The translations under genes and the position numbers were made by a program. A DNA stretch of 64,000 nt from Flavobacteriia bacterium (GTDB lineage: Bacteria > Bacteroidota > Bacteroidia > Flavobacteriales_D > Crocinitomicaceae): NCBI GenBank assembly GCA_026391005.1, contig JAPLEV010000049.1, positions 83,021 through 147,020 of the forward strand, read 5' to 3'. The notes beneath the pieces were generated by a model, which had not been told where the DNA came from, did no database searches, and was given only the letters and a program-made list of their open reading frames with translations. This document shows, in pieces, positions 27,601-36,291 of this stretch; the stretch's first letter is position 1, and each line of letters begins with the position of its first letter.

Positions 27601-28561
27601 ATGCCTTAAATTTTTCAGTAGCACGATTCAATCGATCGTTTAGGGTGGCACCTAATCCTTGTTCAGGAAATCTTTCAATGAAAATTTGTTGGAATCCTCT
27701 TTCGTCAAACTCATGCAATGCACTGTATAACTTCCGAGCCGCTTCTTGGAGGTCACTCGTTTCGCTTAATACAATCGCATTTTCAATCTTTGTAGTGTTT
27801 GGGCATTCCTTAAAGAAAATATAGCCATTATTTTGATCCATTTTGGTGGAAGATGCATCATAAAAGTAAAGCGGTGTTCTTGGCGCATAATGATACTTGA
27901 CCATCCCACTGGCGATTCCATTTTCTGTCGTTTCGTTTTTTATTCGAGGAACCTCGCCTAGGTGAAGTGCTATTTCTTCAATGGAAATACTTCCTAAACG
28001 ATAAACAATTACTTGCTCATTCTCCATTCCAATGATAGTAGACTCTATTCCTTTTTCACAAGGACCTCCATCAAGAATCAGGGGGATTTTACCCTTAAGT
28101 TGATTATAAACATGTTCGGCATTTGTAGGACTTACCCTTCCGTACAAATTTGCACTGGGCGCTGCTAATGGAAAATCTAACTGTTGAAGCAATGCGTGAA
28201 AGTCAGGGTGCGAGGGTATGCGTATAGCCACATGCGTTTTGCCTCCGGTAATTAGATCGTCTACTAAGTTGCTTTTGGGTAATAGCACAGTAAGAGGTCC
28301 TGGCCAAAACACTTCTGTTAGTTGCTTTAAGATGGGAGGAAACTCGAGAATAAAGGGATCTATTTGTTCTTGATTTGCAAAATGTAAAATCAATGGGTTA
28401 TTGAAGGGCCGAGATTTTGCTTCAAATATTTTTTTTACGGCTGAAGGGTTTAATCCATTAGCCGCTAGGCCATATACTGTTTCCGTGGGAACGGCAACCA
28501 GTTCGCCTGCTTTTAGGTACTCACTCGCTAGGGAGAGCTTATCTGTTATTATCGTTTCCAC
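27599..28561 (-). CDS. tsaC: L-threonylcarbamoyladenylate synthase (Sua5/TsaC)
   Basis: A 320-residue Sua5-type protein. The YrdC domain has LVAVPTETVYGLAANGLN, KSRPFNNPLILH and FPLAAPSANLYGRVSPT. A C-terminal Sua5 domain follows MVKYHYAPRTPLYFYD. It makes threonylcarbamoyl-AMP for the t6A37 modification of tRNAs reading ANN codons. I choose the GTG at 28561, giving METIITDKLSLA, which fits family starts. An ATG at 28606 would add 15 hydrophobic residues with no equivalent in relatives. Confidence 0.9.
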   Translation of the reverse strand: METIITDKLSLASEYLKAGELVAVPTETVYGLAANGLNPSAVKKIFEAKSRPFNNPLILHFANQEQIDPFILEFPPILKQLTEVFWPGPLTVLLPKSNLVDDLITGGKTHVAIRIPSHPDFHALLQQLDFPLAAPSANLYGRVSPTNAEHVYNQLKGKIPLILDGGPCEKGIESTIIGMENEQVIVYRLGSISIEEIALHLGEVPRIKNETTENGIASGMVKYHYAPRTPLYFYDASSTKMDQNNGYIFFKECPNTTKIENAIVLSETSDLQEAARKLYSALHEFDERGFQQIFIERFPEQGLGATLNDRLNRATEKFKA

Positions 28562-28687
28562 AGAACAAAAGTAGAGAATTACTTTGAATACGATTGTTAG
28601 GAGCATGTTGGAATTTAATTGCTTAAAATGAACGCCAATTGATAAATGAAATTTATCTTTGCCTTATCTAAAACAATTCTAAATAAG

Positions 28688-29368
28688 ATGGGAATTATTA
28701 TTGCAGATAGCAACGACATTATGCGCATTGGTTTGCGAACAGTGTTGAGCAATGATCCTTCATTAACGATTGTTGGAGATGCCCAAAATAACCAAGAATT
28801 AATAGATCAGATAAAGGCTTTTGGCGCTTCGATAGTATTGATTGATTTCACATCGCAGGGCTTTGATATAAATGTTATCTCTAAGGTTTTGCGACACGAT
28901 TCAACTGTTAAGTTTGTTGCCATTACGCCCGATCAAAGTGCTCAAACATTGGTTGATGCTATTCGTTCGGGTGTTATTAGCTACGTGAAAAAGGATTGTG
29001 AATTATCCGAAATATTAGATGCGGTAAAAGAAACAAAAAAAGGCAATCGGTTTTTTTGCGGACAACTATTAGAAACGATACAACGAGCAAATATAGATGT
29101 TCACGACATAGATGTCGATGGTTTTACCTGCGAAGCGGTTATTCTAACTGAAAGGGAAACAGAGATAATTAAGTTGATTGCTGAGGGATTAACTAATATT
29201 CAAATAGCGGATTATTTGTTTTTAAGTGCACATACGATTAACACTCACCGTAAAAATATAATGGGTAAATTAGGCGTTCGAAATACAGCTGGTATTGTTA
29301 TGTATGCCGTGAAGACAGAATTGGTTTATCCCAATAAGTTTCTGTTTGCTCCAAATGCCCTAAACTAA
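28688..29368 (+). CDS. LuxR/NarL-type response regulator
   Basis: A 226-residue two-domain regulator. The receiver domain runs to about residue 120, with Asp7 of the acidic pair, phospho-acceptor Asp53 (IVLIDFTS) and a Lys in YVKKDCE; the second acidic-pair residue is Ser8. A LuxR-type helix-turn-helix follows (LTERETEIIKLIAEGL; LSAHTINTHRKNIMGKLGVRN). The ATG at 28688 begins MGIIIADSNDIMRIG; an upstream ATG at 28646 is less likely. No partner kinase is adjacent. It converges on the TonB receptor gene with a 4-bp stop overlap. Confidence 0.9.
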   Translation: MGIIIADSNDIMRIGLRTVLSNDPSLTIVGDAQNNQELIDQIKAFGASIVLIDFTSQGFDINVISKVLRHDSTVKFVAITPDQSAQTLVDAIRSGVISYVKKDCELSEILDAVKETKKGNRFFCGQLLETIQRANIDVHDIDVDGFTCEAVILTERETEIIKLIAEGLTNIQIADYLFLSAHTINTHRKNIMGKLGVRNTAGIVMYAVKTELVYPNKFLFAPNALN

Positions 29369-32007
29369 CGAATTTTACAAATTAATTTCAGGTTGATCCT
29401 TCGTTGGGTTAAATAGTTCGGAATTGCATAATATTTTCCTTGAACATCTTGGATCCATTGTTTAGAAAGCACATTGTTTATTCCTAGTAGGTTGAAGATC
29501 TCTAATGAGATCAAAGCATCTGAAAAGTTTTTGCCCCAAAAATTATTCTTTCTTACTTTATCATTTGGAATTAAGTCGTAGGCCATACCTAAATCTACCC
29601 TAAAATAACTTTTTAATCGCAGGGTATCTTTATACCTTGTGCGGTCGGGTGGGCCATAAGGTAAACCGGTTGAAAATTGCAGCCCCATTTGAACGGTGAA
29701 ATTTTCAAGTCCAGGCATTTTATCCTGCACTAGCGCTCCGAAATTGAACAATTGATCCGTTGGTCGCGGAATGTATCCCGGAAAAATTGTTGCGCTGTCT
29801 GCAATTGTTTGATCGTTACTGTAGCCAAAAATAATTTTTTCGCCTGCTGCATTATAGTATTCTTTATGTGAATCTCCGATAATATTTTCCTTTGTGGATA
29901 ATACGCCCAATTTAAAAAACGATTCGATTCCTTCCACAAACTCCCCATGAATATTGACATCAAATCCGTATGCGTAGGCAACAGCATTGTTTTCAGCGTA
30001 GTAGCGGGTGCGAACATTCTCTATTTCATATGGATTTACGTCCCATAAATATTTGTAGAATAATTCACCCGAAACCTTAAATGGATTTTCTCTATTCCAC
30101 ATCGAGAACAAGAGATCTGTTGATGCGACCAGGTGAAACGATTTTTGGGATTTAACCTGGGTATTTAACGTTCCTTCTAGGGTGCGGAATTCTCTGTAGA
30201 ATGGAGGTTGATAGTAAAGTCCTGATGCTAATCGATAACTGATATTGCGTTTGGTAATCCGTCCATTATGCACCATGTAATTGCGTGGATAGAAAATTAA
30301 TGCGGCACGTGGAGTTAGATAAAACTCATTATTAACACTTGTATAGCCGCTTCTCAATCCTAAACTTAAGGCTATTTTTTTGGCTGATTCACTTATGGTA
30401 TCATTAAAAAGCTTGGTTGTTTTTATGCCATTAAATTTTGTTTTTTGCTGAATTGCAACGGCATGATTTCGGTGGATGTTTGTCCAACTTTGATTCCATT
30501 GCCCATAGGCTGTAGCTCGTTCTCCAACCAAACTTAATTCACTTTTTATGGTTTCAAATAATTCTACTTGATTAGGTGATGCTTGAGGAATACTATATCC
30601 TGCTGAGTCAATCATTTTCCATTCACTTAAGACATCTGTAAAAACATCATGTTGGTAATTTACGCCCCATTTGATGGTAGAGGTATAGAAATGTCTTTTT
30701 TCAAAATCTTTAAAGTTAGCATAAACACGATGCTCTCCTTGATGATAGATATTTGTAATGGTAGCATTTAATTGATTTCTTGCATGGTTTAAAAAGGTGC
30801 CAATTCCTAAAACAGCGATGGAATCACCGTATGTTTCTTTGGATGGATCCATTTCAAGTTCGTTGATGTAATATTGCCCTTGGATATCGAAATATTCTTT
30901 TTCGTTCGAATTAAAAATAGTAGCATAAAAATCCAAATCGGTATTCTTGCTTGCTTGATACTTTAATGCGGTGCCGCCCATCATGGTTTGGAATCGTGTG
31001 CTTTCTTGTCCGTCAAAGTAGATTCGAAAAGAATAAGCTTCGTTTGCGGTCCCAAAGTCGGTAACTGCTGTTTGGGGAATGAATTGGTAATTATTGGATG
31101 AAAAGTGCCCTAAAACGGACCAAGTTAATTTGGGATTTAGTTGGTAATTGGTAAGGAATTGCCCATCCATAAAAACTGGATTGTAGGAGCCTTTTGTTGG
31201 CAAGGAGTTTAATAAGTAGCCGTTAGAACGGTATCTTGCTCCAGCGATATAGTTGAATTTTTTTGAAACTGCTTGTTCAGCATGGACTTCTGTCCCAAGT
31301 AATGAGAGCATTGCGGATCCCTTTGTACTTTTGGGTGTCTTGTATTCAATATCCAACACAGAACTTAATTTGTCGCCGTATTGTGCATCAAATCCACCGG
31401 CTGAAAACTTCACCGATTCAACCAAAGCAGAATGTATAAAACTCATTCCTTCTTGTTGTCCACTCCGAGTTAGAAAGGGGCGGTAAACCATAAACCCATT
31501 TACGTAGACTAAGTTCTCGTCGTAGTTTCCTCCTCGAACATTGTAATTTGTTGTTAATTCATTATTAGATACAGCAGCGGTTACCAATGTGAGGGTTCTT
31601 TCAACACTTCCTGTTATCCGTTGGGGATCGAATGGAGCAAGTTTCGTTATTTCAAATGGGTCATCTTTCGACGAAACCACCTGTACGGTTCTTTCTTGTT
31701 GAATAGGGAATTGAACGGCTTTTATTACATAACTCAATTTTGGGGTGCTAGCACTATAAACCATGCGAATTTCACGGTATTCGTCAATACTTAGTTTAAT
31801 TTTCAAGGTATCAAAGGCACTTGTTGAAAAGCTATAAGCTCCTAATGAATCACTGAAAATAATAGTACTTGGAATGGTATTTACTTCTATTTGAACACTC
31901 TCTAAAGGATTTCCTCTTTTGTCTATACAGCTACCAACAATTTTTATTTGTTGGGAAATGCCATAGGCGGATAAAAATGAGAATATTAATAGGGCAATGC
32001 ATTTCAT
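29365..32007 (-). CDS. TonB-dependent receptor with CarboxypepD_reg-like N-terminal domain
   Basis: An 880-residue outer-membrane receptor. It has a signal peptide (FLSAYGISQ), a carboxypeptidase-regulatory-like domain (about 20-105: IVGSCIDKRGNPLESVQIEV), then a plug (NELTTNYNVRGGNYDENLVYVNGFMV) and a beta-barrel ending NLKLICKIR. ATG at 32007 is chosen. No SusD-like partner is beside it, so the substrate is unknown. Its stop overlaps the LuxR-type gene. Confidence 0.9.
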   Translation of the reverse strand: MKCIALLIFSFLSAYGISQQIKIVGSCIDKRGNPLESVQIEVNTIPSTIIFSDSLGAYSFSTSAFDTLKIKLSIDEYREIRMVYSASTPKLSYVIKAVQFPIQQERTVQVVSSKDDPFEITKLAPFDPQRITGSVERTLTLVTAAVSNNELTTNYNVRGGNYDENLVYVNGFMVYRPFLTRSGQQEGMSFIHSALVESVKFSAGGFDAQYGDKLSSVLDIEYKTPKSTKGSAMLSLLGTEVHAEQAVSKKFNYIAGARYRSNGYLLNSLPTKGSYNPVFMDGQFLTNYQLNPKLTWSVLGHFSSNNYQFIPQTAVTDFGTANEAYSFRIYFDGQESTRFQTMMGGTALKYQASKNTDLDFYATIFNSNEKEYFDIQGQYYINELEMDPSKETYGDSIAVLGIGTFLNHARNQLNATITNIYHQGEHRVYANFKDFEKRHFYTSTIKWGVNYQHDVFTDVLSEWKMIDSAGYSIPQASPNQVELFETIKSELSLVGERATAYGQWNQSWTNIHRNHAVAIQQKTKFNGIKTTKLFNDTISESAKKIALSLGLRSGYTSVNNEFYLTPRAALIFYPRNYMVHNGRITKRNISYRLASGLYYQPPFYREFRTLEGTLNTQVKSQKSFHLVASTDLLFSMWNRENPFKVSGELFYKYLWDVNPYEIENVRTRYYAENNAVAYAYGFDVNIHGEFVEGIESFFKLGVLSTKENIIGDSHKEYYNAAGEKIIFGYSNDQTIADSATIFPGYIPRPTDQLFNFGALVQDKMPGLENFTVQMGLQFSTGLPYGPPDRTRYKDTLRLKSYFRVDLGMAYDLIPNDKVRKNNFWGKNFSDALISLEIFNLLGINNVLSKQWIQDVQGKYYAIPNYLTQRRINLKLICKIR

Positions 32008-32115
32008 ATTAAGCAAAGGTAAGGTTTAACGCTTTTATAAGAACTTTATTTTTTAATAATTTGATGGTAATGAAGCGCCACTCCGTATCAAGGATATATA
32101 AAATTGCTTTCTTTC

Positions 32116-32148
32116 TTGTGCTGTATTCAGCGAAAAGTAGTATATTTG
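32116..32148 (+). promoter_or_regulatory. Probable promoter of tRNA-His
   Basis: TTG at 32116-32118 and TATATTTG at 32141-32148, 22 bp apart, match the Bacteroidota consensus. The mature tRNA starts 14-15 bp further on. Confidence 0.55.
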
Positions 32149-32162
32149 TCGCCACAATAATG

Positions 32163-32236
32163 GAGGTTGTAGCTCAGTTGGTTAGAGCGTCGGTTTGTGG
32201 TACCGAAGGTCGCGGGTTCGAGACCCGTCTCCCTCC
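32163..32236 (+). tRNA. tRNA-His (GTG) with a mismatched acceptor stem
   Basis: The D arm (GCTC-loop-GAGC), anticodon stem TCGGT/ACCGA around TTGTGGT with anticodon GTG, and T arm (GCGGG TTCGAGA CCCGT) are all clear. The base at 32162 is G, as needed for the G-1 of tRNA-His, facing C73. The acceptor stem is odd. GGAG/CTCC pairs form at its outer end but positions 5 and 6 give T-C and T-T mismatches. No CCA is encoded (the sequence after C73 is CAAAG). A terminator follows at once. Confidence 0.88.
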
Positions 32237-32237
32237 C

Positions 32238-32262
32238 AAAGTCCCCTAGTGGGACTTTTTTA
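32238..32262 (+). terminator. Terminator of tRNA-His (copy 1)
   Basis: AAAGTCCC and GGGACTTT form an 8-bp stem around CTAGT, followed by T residues. The 27 bp at 32235-32261 recur identically at 32332-32358. Confidence 0.85.
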
Positions 32263-32277
32263 TTTTACATTGTTCAA

Positions 32278-32334
32278 GTCGCGGGTTCGATCCCGAGACT
32301 TCTCCCGAAACTTCTCCCGAAACTTCGGGATCCC
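32278..32334 (+). repeat. Degenerate copy of a tRNA 3' half with short tandem repeat
   Basis: GTCGCGGGTTCGA at 32278-32290 is identical to the T-arm of tRNA-His at 32209-32221. It is followed not by a proper T-stem and acceptor but by about two and a half copies of ACTTCTCCCGAA (from about 32297). The stretch leads into the second copy of the tRNA terminator. It looks like a decayed duplicate of the tRNA-His 3' end. Confidence 0.6.
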
Positions 32335-32358
32335 AAAGTCCCCTAGTGGGACTTTTTT
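32335..32358 (+). terminator. Terminator copy 2 downstream of tRNA-His
   Basis: Second, identical copy of the AAAGTCCC-CTAGT-GGGACTTT hairpin with a T tract, 97 bp after the first. It belongs to the duplicated tRNA trailer. Confidence 0.8.
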
Positions 32359-32433
32359 CTTCCAAATATTCGATCACTGACTAGGCTTAAAACACTAGAT
32401 TACTTATTTTTGTTCAAGTTAAATTTTCAACAT

Positions 32434-32925
32434 ATGAAACGTTTGGTATTTATTATTGGGATTCTTTCTTTAGTATCGTGTTCTGAGGATAAACAAGAGA
32501 AAGTAACAAATGAATCCTCTATTGTCGCGAATGAGGAAAATGAAAAAGCGTTAAAAGAAACCTTAACCGATACAGAAAGGGAGGAGCAAGAAAGAATGAA
32601 GTCGTTTACCACGATGTCATTTGATAAATGGGACCACGATTTTGGCACTATAAAACAAGGTTCGACGAATAAAGTCCTATTTAAGGTAAGCAACACAGGG
32701 AAAAAACCATTGGTGATAACGGATGTTTCTGCTAGCTGCGGATGTACAACGCCTAAAAAACCCGAATACCCTATTGCTCCGGGTAAAAGCGACGTTATTG
32801 AAGTTGTGTTTTTACCCACTTCTTTACAATCGAAAGAGCAAACCAAGAAAATTACCGTGCAAGCCAACACGGAACCATCTATGACGATTCTGACCATTCA
32901 TGCTTTTGTTGAAACTAATAAATAG
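32434..32925 (+). CDS. Lipoprotein with DUF1573 domain
   Basis: A 163-residue lipoprotein. The ATG at 32434 gives a short signal ending in lipobox LVSC (Cys about 15). An acidic, Lys/Glu-rich linker follows. Residues about 68-163 match DUF1573, an immunoglobulin-like domain, with FDKWDHDFGTIKQGSTNKVLFKVSNTGKKPL and the signature SCGCTTP. The molecular function of DUF1573 is not established. The metallo-hydrolase gene follows after 3 bp. Confidence 0.88.
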   Translation: MKRLVFIIGILSLVSCSEDKQEKVTNESSIVANEENEKALKETLTDTEREEQERMKSFTTMSFDKWDHDFGTIKQGSTNKVLFKVSNTGKKPLVITDVSASCGCTTPKKPEYPIAPGKSDVIEVVFLPTSLQSKEQTKKITVQANTEPSMTILTIHAFVETNK

Positions 32926-32928
32926 TAG

Positions 32929-33780
32929 ATGAAATTACACGTTATTAATACCGGATATTTCAAATTAGATGGTGGTGCCATGTTTGGAGTAGTTCCAAAG
33001 TCCTTATGGCAAAGAACCAATCCTGCTGACGAAAATAACATGTGTTCTTGGGCATTACGTTGTTTGTTGGTGGAAGATGGTAATCGATTAATGCTTATCG
33101 ACGCAGGGATAGGGGATAAGCAGTCCGAAAAGTTTTTTTCTTATTATTTTCTTTATGGAAATGCGACATTATCCAAAAGTCTTGCCGAGTTGGGATTTCA
33201 TGAAGATGATATTACGGATGTTTTTTTGACCCATTTGCATTTCGATCATTGCGGTGGAGCTATTAAGTGGAATGATTCAATGAATGGCTATCAACCCGTT
33301 TTCAAAAATGCTAAGTATTGGAGTAATGAGCAACATTGGGAGTGGGCTACCAAGCCAAATCCAAGGGAAAAAGCTTCTTTTTTAAGCGAAAACATCTTGC
33401 CGATTCAAGAAAGTGGCCAGTTAGAATTTATCGACCGTAAAAGTGATTTTATGGAAAATGTATTTCCAAATATGGATATTCTTTTCGTCGATGGTCATAC
33501 CGATAGCATGATGATTCCCCATATAAAATACAGGGGTAAGACCTTAATTTTTATGGCAGACTTACTACCGAGCGTTGGGCATATCCCATTACCATACGTA
33601 ATGGGATACGATACCCGACCTTTAATTACGATGAAGGAAAAAAGTCAATTTTTAAACATTGCCGCTCAAAATGAATATGTGCTCTTCTTGGAGCATGATA
33701 GTGTAAATGAGTGTTGTACACTAGAGTTAAACGAAAAAGGGGTCCGGCTCAAAGATACATTCCTTCTTAACGAACTATAG
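32929..33780 (+). CDS. MBL-fold metallo-hydrolase
   Basis: A 283-residue metallo-beta-lactamase-fold protein without a signal peptide. The zinc motif is THLHFDHCGG, with further ligands likely in VDGHTDSM and FMADLLPS, and LEHDS near the end. The closest recognisable group is the AHL-lactonase/quorum-quenching branch, but the substrate cannot be assigned from sequence. It is probably co-transcribed with the DUF1573 lipoprotein. It ends in TAG. Confidence 0.88.
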   Translation: MKLHVINTGYFKLDGGAMFGVVPKSLWQRTNPADENNMCSWALRCLLVEDGNRLMLIDAGIGDKQSEKFFSYYFLYGNATLSKSLAELGFHEDDITDVFLTHLHFDHCGGAIKWNDSMNGYQPVFKNAKYWSNEQHWEWATKPNPREKASFLSENILPIQESGQLEFIDRKSDFMENVFPNMDILFVDGHTDSMMIPHIKYRGKTLIFMADLLPSVGHIPLPYVMGYDTRPLITMKEKSQFLNIAAQNEYVLFLEHDSVNECCTLELNEKGVRLKDTFLLNEL

Positions 33781-33807
33781 AAACTATATTTTTGGTTTTT
33801 AAAGACA

Positions 33808-35115
33808 TTATTTAATTGAAAAAGTAAGTTCTACTCTTCTGTTTAATTTTCGTCCATTTTCACTTTCATTACTTTTAGCGGGAATGTTTTCGCCATGGGA
33901 TGCCGTTTTAATGTTTATTGGGTTTACCCCTAAAGTCGTTAGGTATGTCATAACTGATTTTACACGTAAATCAGACAAGTTGTCATTGTATATATTTTCA
34001 CCAATATTATCGCAATGTCCGGAAAGAGTTATGGTCAGTTGATCTAAGTTCTTATAAGGTTTTAGGCTAGTTATTAACTTATTCTTTTCTGTTTCTAGCA
34101 TTTCGAAATCATTAAAATTAAAATAAACAGTTTCCTTTGCAGTCAGTATTTTAGTATCTGTTTTTGTCTCGGACGATGATTTTTCTGTTGCCGTATTAAT
34201 CGGCTTTATTTTTTCTGTTAGTTGGGTAATATCAGCGAAAAAAATATCCAAGTCCCGAATAAAAAAGGCAGATTTACCATCGACAGATGCTACAAATCCC
34301 TGGTCGTCGGCAGCTGTATTAAAGGGGGCGCCAATATTAATAACGTTTCCAAGTTTACCACTTTTATCGATAACCACTTTAAAAATATCTAAACCACCAA
34401 AGCCACCATGACCATCTGATGAAAAATAAATAGTTTTATTATCTCCAGCTATAAACACGGACCGTTCGTCTCCATCAGTAGAAATCCCCATAATTTTAGG
34501 GTAAGACCAAACACCATTTTTTTTAGTACTGTAATAAATATCCATGTCTCCTTCATAGTCAGGGCCACAAGCCACAACGAAAAGATTTCCATCCGATGAA
34601 ACCGCCATGCCATCTGTTCCGTAACCAAAGTTGGCGCTAAATTCTTCATCAAAAAATTGTGTGATTCCACCACCTAATCCGATTCCCTTTCCCCATCCTT
34701 TACTGCTCCGTTTAGCATTAAAATAAGGCCCATTTTTTTTAACCCAGTCGTCAGCCCAGCTTTGATAATATATACTTTCACCTTGAGCGTCTACTGACGG
34801 TTCATCTTCTCCAGAAGCCGTATTAATATTTTCTCCAAGGGGGGTAGGTTTTTGCCAAGTATTGTCAATAAATTTAGATTGATAAATATCTCCATTTTCC
34901 CCAACTGAACTATTCTTTAATGCTCTCGTAGACATGAAATAGAGCGTTTTTCCATCCGGCATGATGCTAATATTACATTCTCTTTCACGGGAATTAAGTT
35001 GTTTTATCTCGGAAATGACAATTTTGTTCGGGTGCACTAAGATTTCAATTTCTTGTGAAAAAAAATAAAAGTGATTAGCAAAAAGTAATAGAATTAGAAG
35101 TGTTTTTATTTTCAT
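33808..35115 (-). CDS. OmpA-family protein with PD40 (WD40-like) repeats
   Basis: A 435-residue cell-envelope protein with a signal peptide (to about residue 20). WD40-like beta-propeller segments follow (MPDGKTLYFMSTRAL; NKTIYFSSDGHGGFGGLDIFKV). The C-terminal OmpA peptidoglycan-binding domain covers about 325-435 (LSGHCDNIGENIYNDNLSDLRVKSV; NRRVELTFSIK). The architecture is common in Bacteroidota and related to PorE-type proteins, but the PorE role is not demonstrated here. Confidence 0.88.
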   Translation of the reverse strand: MKIKTLLILLLFANHFYFFSQEIEILVHPNKIVISEIKQLNSRERECNISIMPDGKTLYFMSTRALKNSSVGENGDIYQSKFIDNTWQKPTPLGENINTASGEDEPSVDAQGESIYYQSWADDWVKKNGPYFNAKRSSKGWGKGIGLGGGITQFFDEEFSANFGYGTDGMAVSSDGNLFVVACGPDYEGDMDIYYSTKKNGVWSYPKIMGISTDGDERSVFIAGDNKTIYFSSDGHGGFGGLDIFKVVIDKSGKLGNVINIGAPFNTAADDQGFVASVDGKSAFFIRDLDIFFADITQLTEKIKPINTATEKSSSETKTDTKILTAKETVYFNFNDFEMLETEKNKLITSLKPYKNLDQLTITLSGHCDNIGENIYNDNLSDLRVKSVMTYLTTLGVNPINIKTASHGENIPAKSNESENGRKLNRRVELTFSIK

Positions 35116-35195
35116 CAGTATTAGTTTTTTTTTACCAATATAAACCTTTTAATTTTGATTTTGGTACAAAAGTCTTTTTTTATTGTACATTTTTA

Positions 35196-35225
35196 TTGCT
35201 TATTTAAAAATTCGGATTACTTTTG
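35196..35225 (+). promoter_or_regulatory. Promoter of tRNA-Asp
   Basis: TTG at 35196-35198 and TACTTTTG at 35218-35225, 19 bp apart, are an ideal Bacteroidota promoter match. The transcript would carry a leader of about 70 bases before the tRNA. Confidence 0.65.
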
Positions 35226-35303
35226 TATCCGCTTTAGCAATAAGGTTCACACGATTTTGAATCCAGATGTTTCTGGAGATTTTCGAAAGGAAGTTAAAAA
35301 ATT

Positions 35304-35377
35304 GGTTTGGTAGTTCAGTTGGTTAGAATACATGCCTGTCACGCATGGGGTCGCGGGTTCGAGTCCCGTCCAGACCG
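35304..35377 (+). tRNA. tRNA-Asp (GTC)
   Basis: A complete cloverleaf. Acceptor GGTTTGG/CCAGACC has one T-G wobble; D arm GTTC/GAAT; anticodon stem CATGC/GCATG with CTGTCAC loop (anticodon GTC at 35338-35340); T arm GCGGG TTCGAGT CCCGT; discriminator G. CCA is not encoded. The last ten bases of the gene begin a 157-bp sequence repeated 1545 bp downstream. Confidence 0.97.
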
Positions 35378-35524
35378 CACAGAACGTTAAAGCGTTAAAA
35401 AGAAAAGCCTCTATGGCCCCGACGCTATCGGTCGGGATTCGGACATTCCGAAACGGAATCGTCGGAACTGGAGGATTAGAAAACCCTAGGATGTATCAAA
35501 TATCTTAGGGTTTTTGTTTTTTAG
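35368..35524 (+). repeat. Direct repeat, copy A: tRNA-Asp 3' end plus trailer and terminator
   Basis: This 157-bp stretch matches 36913-37069 with three differences by eye. It starts in the 3' end of tRNA-Asp (GTCCAGACCG), includes a nested hairpin region (CCTC 35408-35411 with GAGG 35471-35474; CCGACG 35419-35424 with CGTCGG 35460-35465; ATTCCG-AAA-CGGAAT 35445-35459) and ends in the terminator. In layout it resembles the direct repeats flanking tRNA-targeted islands. Confidence 0.85.
35483..35522 (+). terminator. Terminator of tRNA-Asp (copy A)
   Basis: ACCCTAGGATGT (35483-35494) pairs with ATATCTTAGGGT (35500-35511) around a five-base loop, then a T-rich tract. Further copies of the same hairpin occur at 36548 and 37028. 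Confidence 0.85.
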
Positions 35525-35703
35525 GGCTTTTTGATTTCTTTGCTAACCTAGAACAAAACCCAAATGTCACTTACGAACTTTTTTTAATCAATCTCTTGTT
35601 AGTTAAAGCAAAAACAGTAACTTAGCTTTAGAATATCCCTGTCCTAAATAAGGGAGGAATTATAGTATTATAGAATTATTCATTATATTTGATAAAAAAA
35701 ATC

Positions 35704-36291
35704 ATGCTAAAATCTACAATTTTTATTTTGTCTGCAGTGTTATTAATCCTATCATCTTGCAATTCTTCACAAAAGAATTCTTCTGATTTAGTTTATGTTT
35801 CAAAAAATATTGATGGGGCAATTGTGAAAAATGAGAATAATGTTTCAATTGCTTTGACTGATATTAGGGTTTTTCAAATTGAGAATCCAGATTTAAACCA
35901 AGCGCACAAAGAAAAATTACAAAATACAGTGGATAAAATTGTTTTAATGGGCAATGAAGAAAAGAAAATTCAAGATTTCTTGGACAAAGAAATAGTAAAT
36001 CTTAAAGATCAATCATCACCAGATTTAGATAAAATAAAAAGTTTTTCAAGTGAATTCCTAAAATCTATTTCTTCTGTTATTAAAAATGATCAAGAAACGA
36101 AGTTTGCATTGGTTGAGATTCAATCTACATTGAATTTTTCAAACTATAAGTTAAACGGCACAAAAATAGAAAATACACTTGCTTTAAAATCAATTAAGTT
36201 AAGTGTTTCTAACGCTTATCAAATGGCTGCTTTTCTTGTAAAATCAATGGTGAGGCTTTCAACATCACAGTCGCTGGGGATTCCTCAATAA
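35704..36291 (+). CDS. Lipoprotein of unknown function, inside the tRNA-Asp repeat island
   Basis: A 195-residue predicted lipoprotein. The ATG at 35704 gives a hydrophobic leader with lipobox LSSC (Cys about 18). The rest is a charged, largely helical-looking sequence rich in Lys, Asn, Asp and Ser, without a domain I recognise. It is flanked by the 157-bp direct repeats and looks more AT-rich than the housekeeping genes around it. A TTG five codons upstream is in frame but the ATG gives the better signal peptide. No operon partner; the GIY-YIG gene is 312 bp downstream. Confidence 0.7.
   Translation: MLKSTIFILSAVLLILSSCNSSQKNSSDLVYVSKNIDGAIVKNENNVSIALTDIRVFQIENPDLNQAHKEKLQNTVDKIVLMGNEEKKIQDFLDKEIVNLKDQSSPDLDKIKSFSSEFLKSISSVIKNDQETKFALVEIQSTLNFSNYKLNGTKIENTLALKSIKLSVSNAYQMAAFLVKSMVRLSTSQSLGIPQ

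Noticed and set aside
32427..32897. Antisense open frame across the DUF1573 gene
   Set aside because: The sense frame has a lipobox and a full DUF1573 signature; the antisense frame has no recognisable features.
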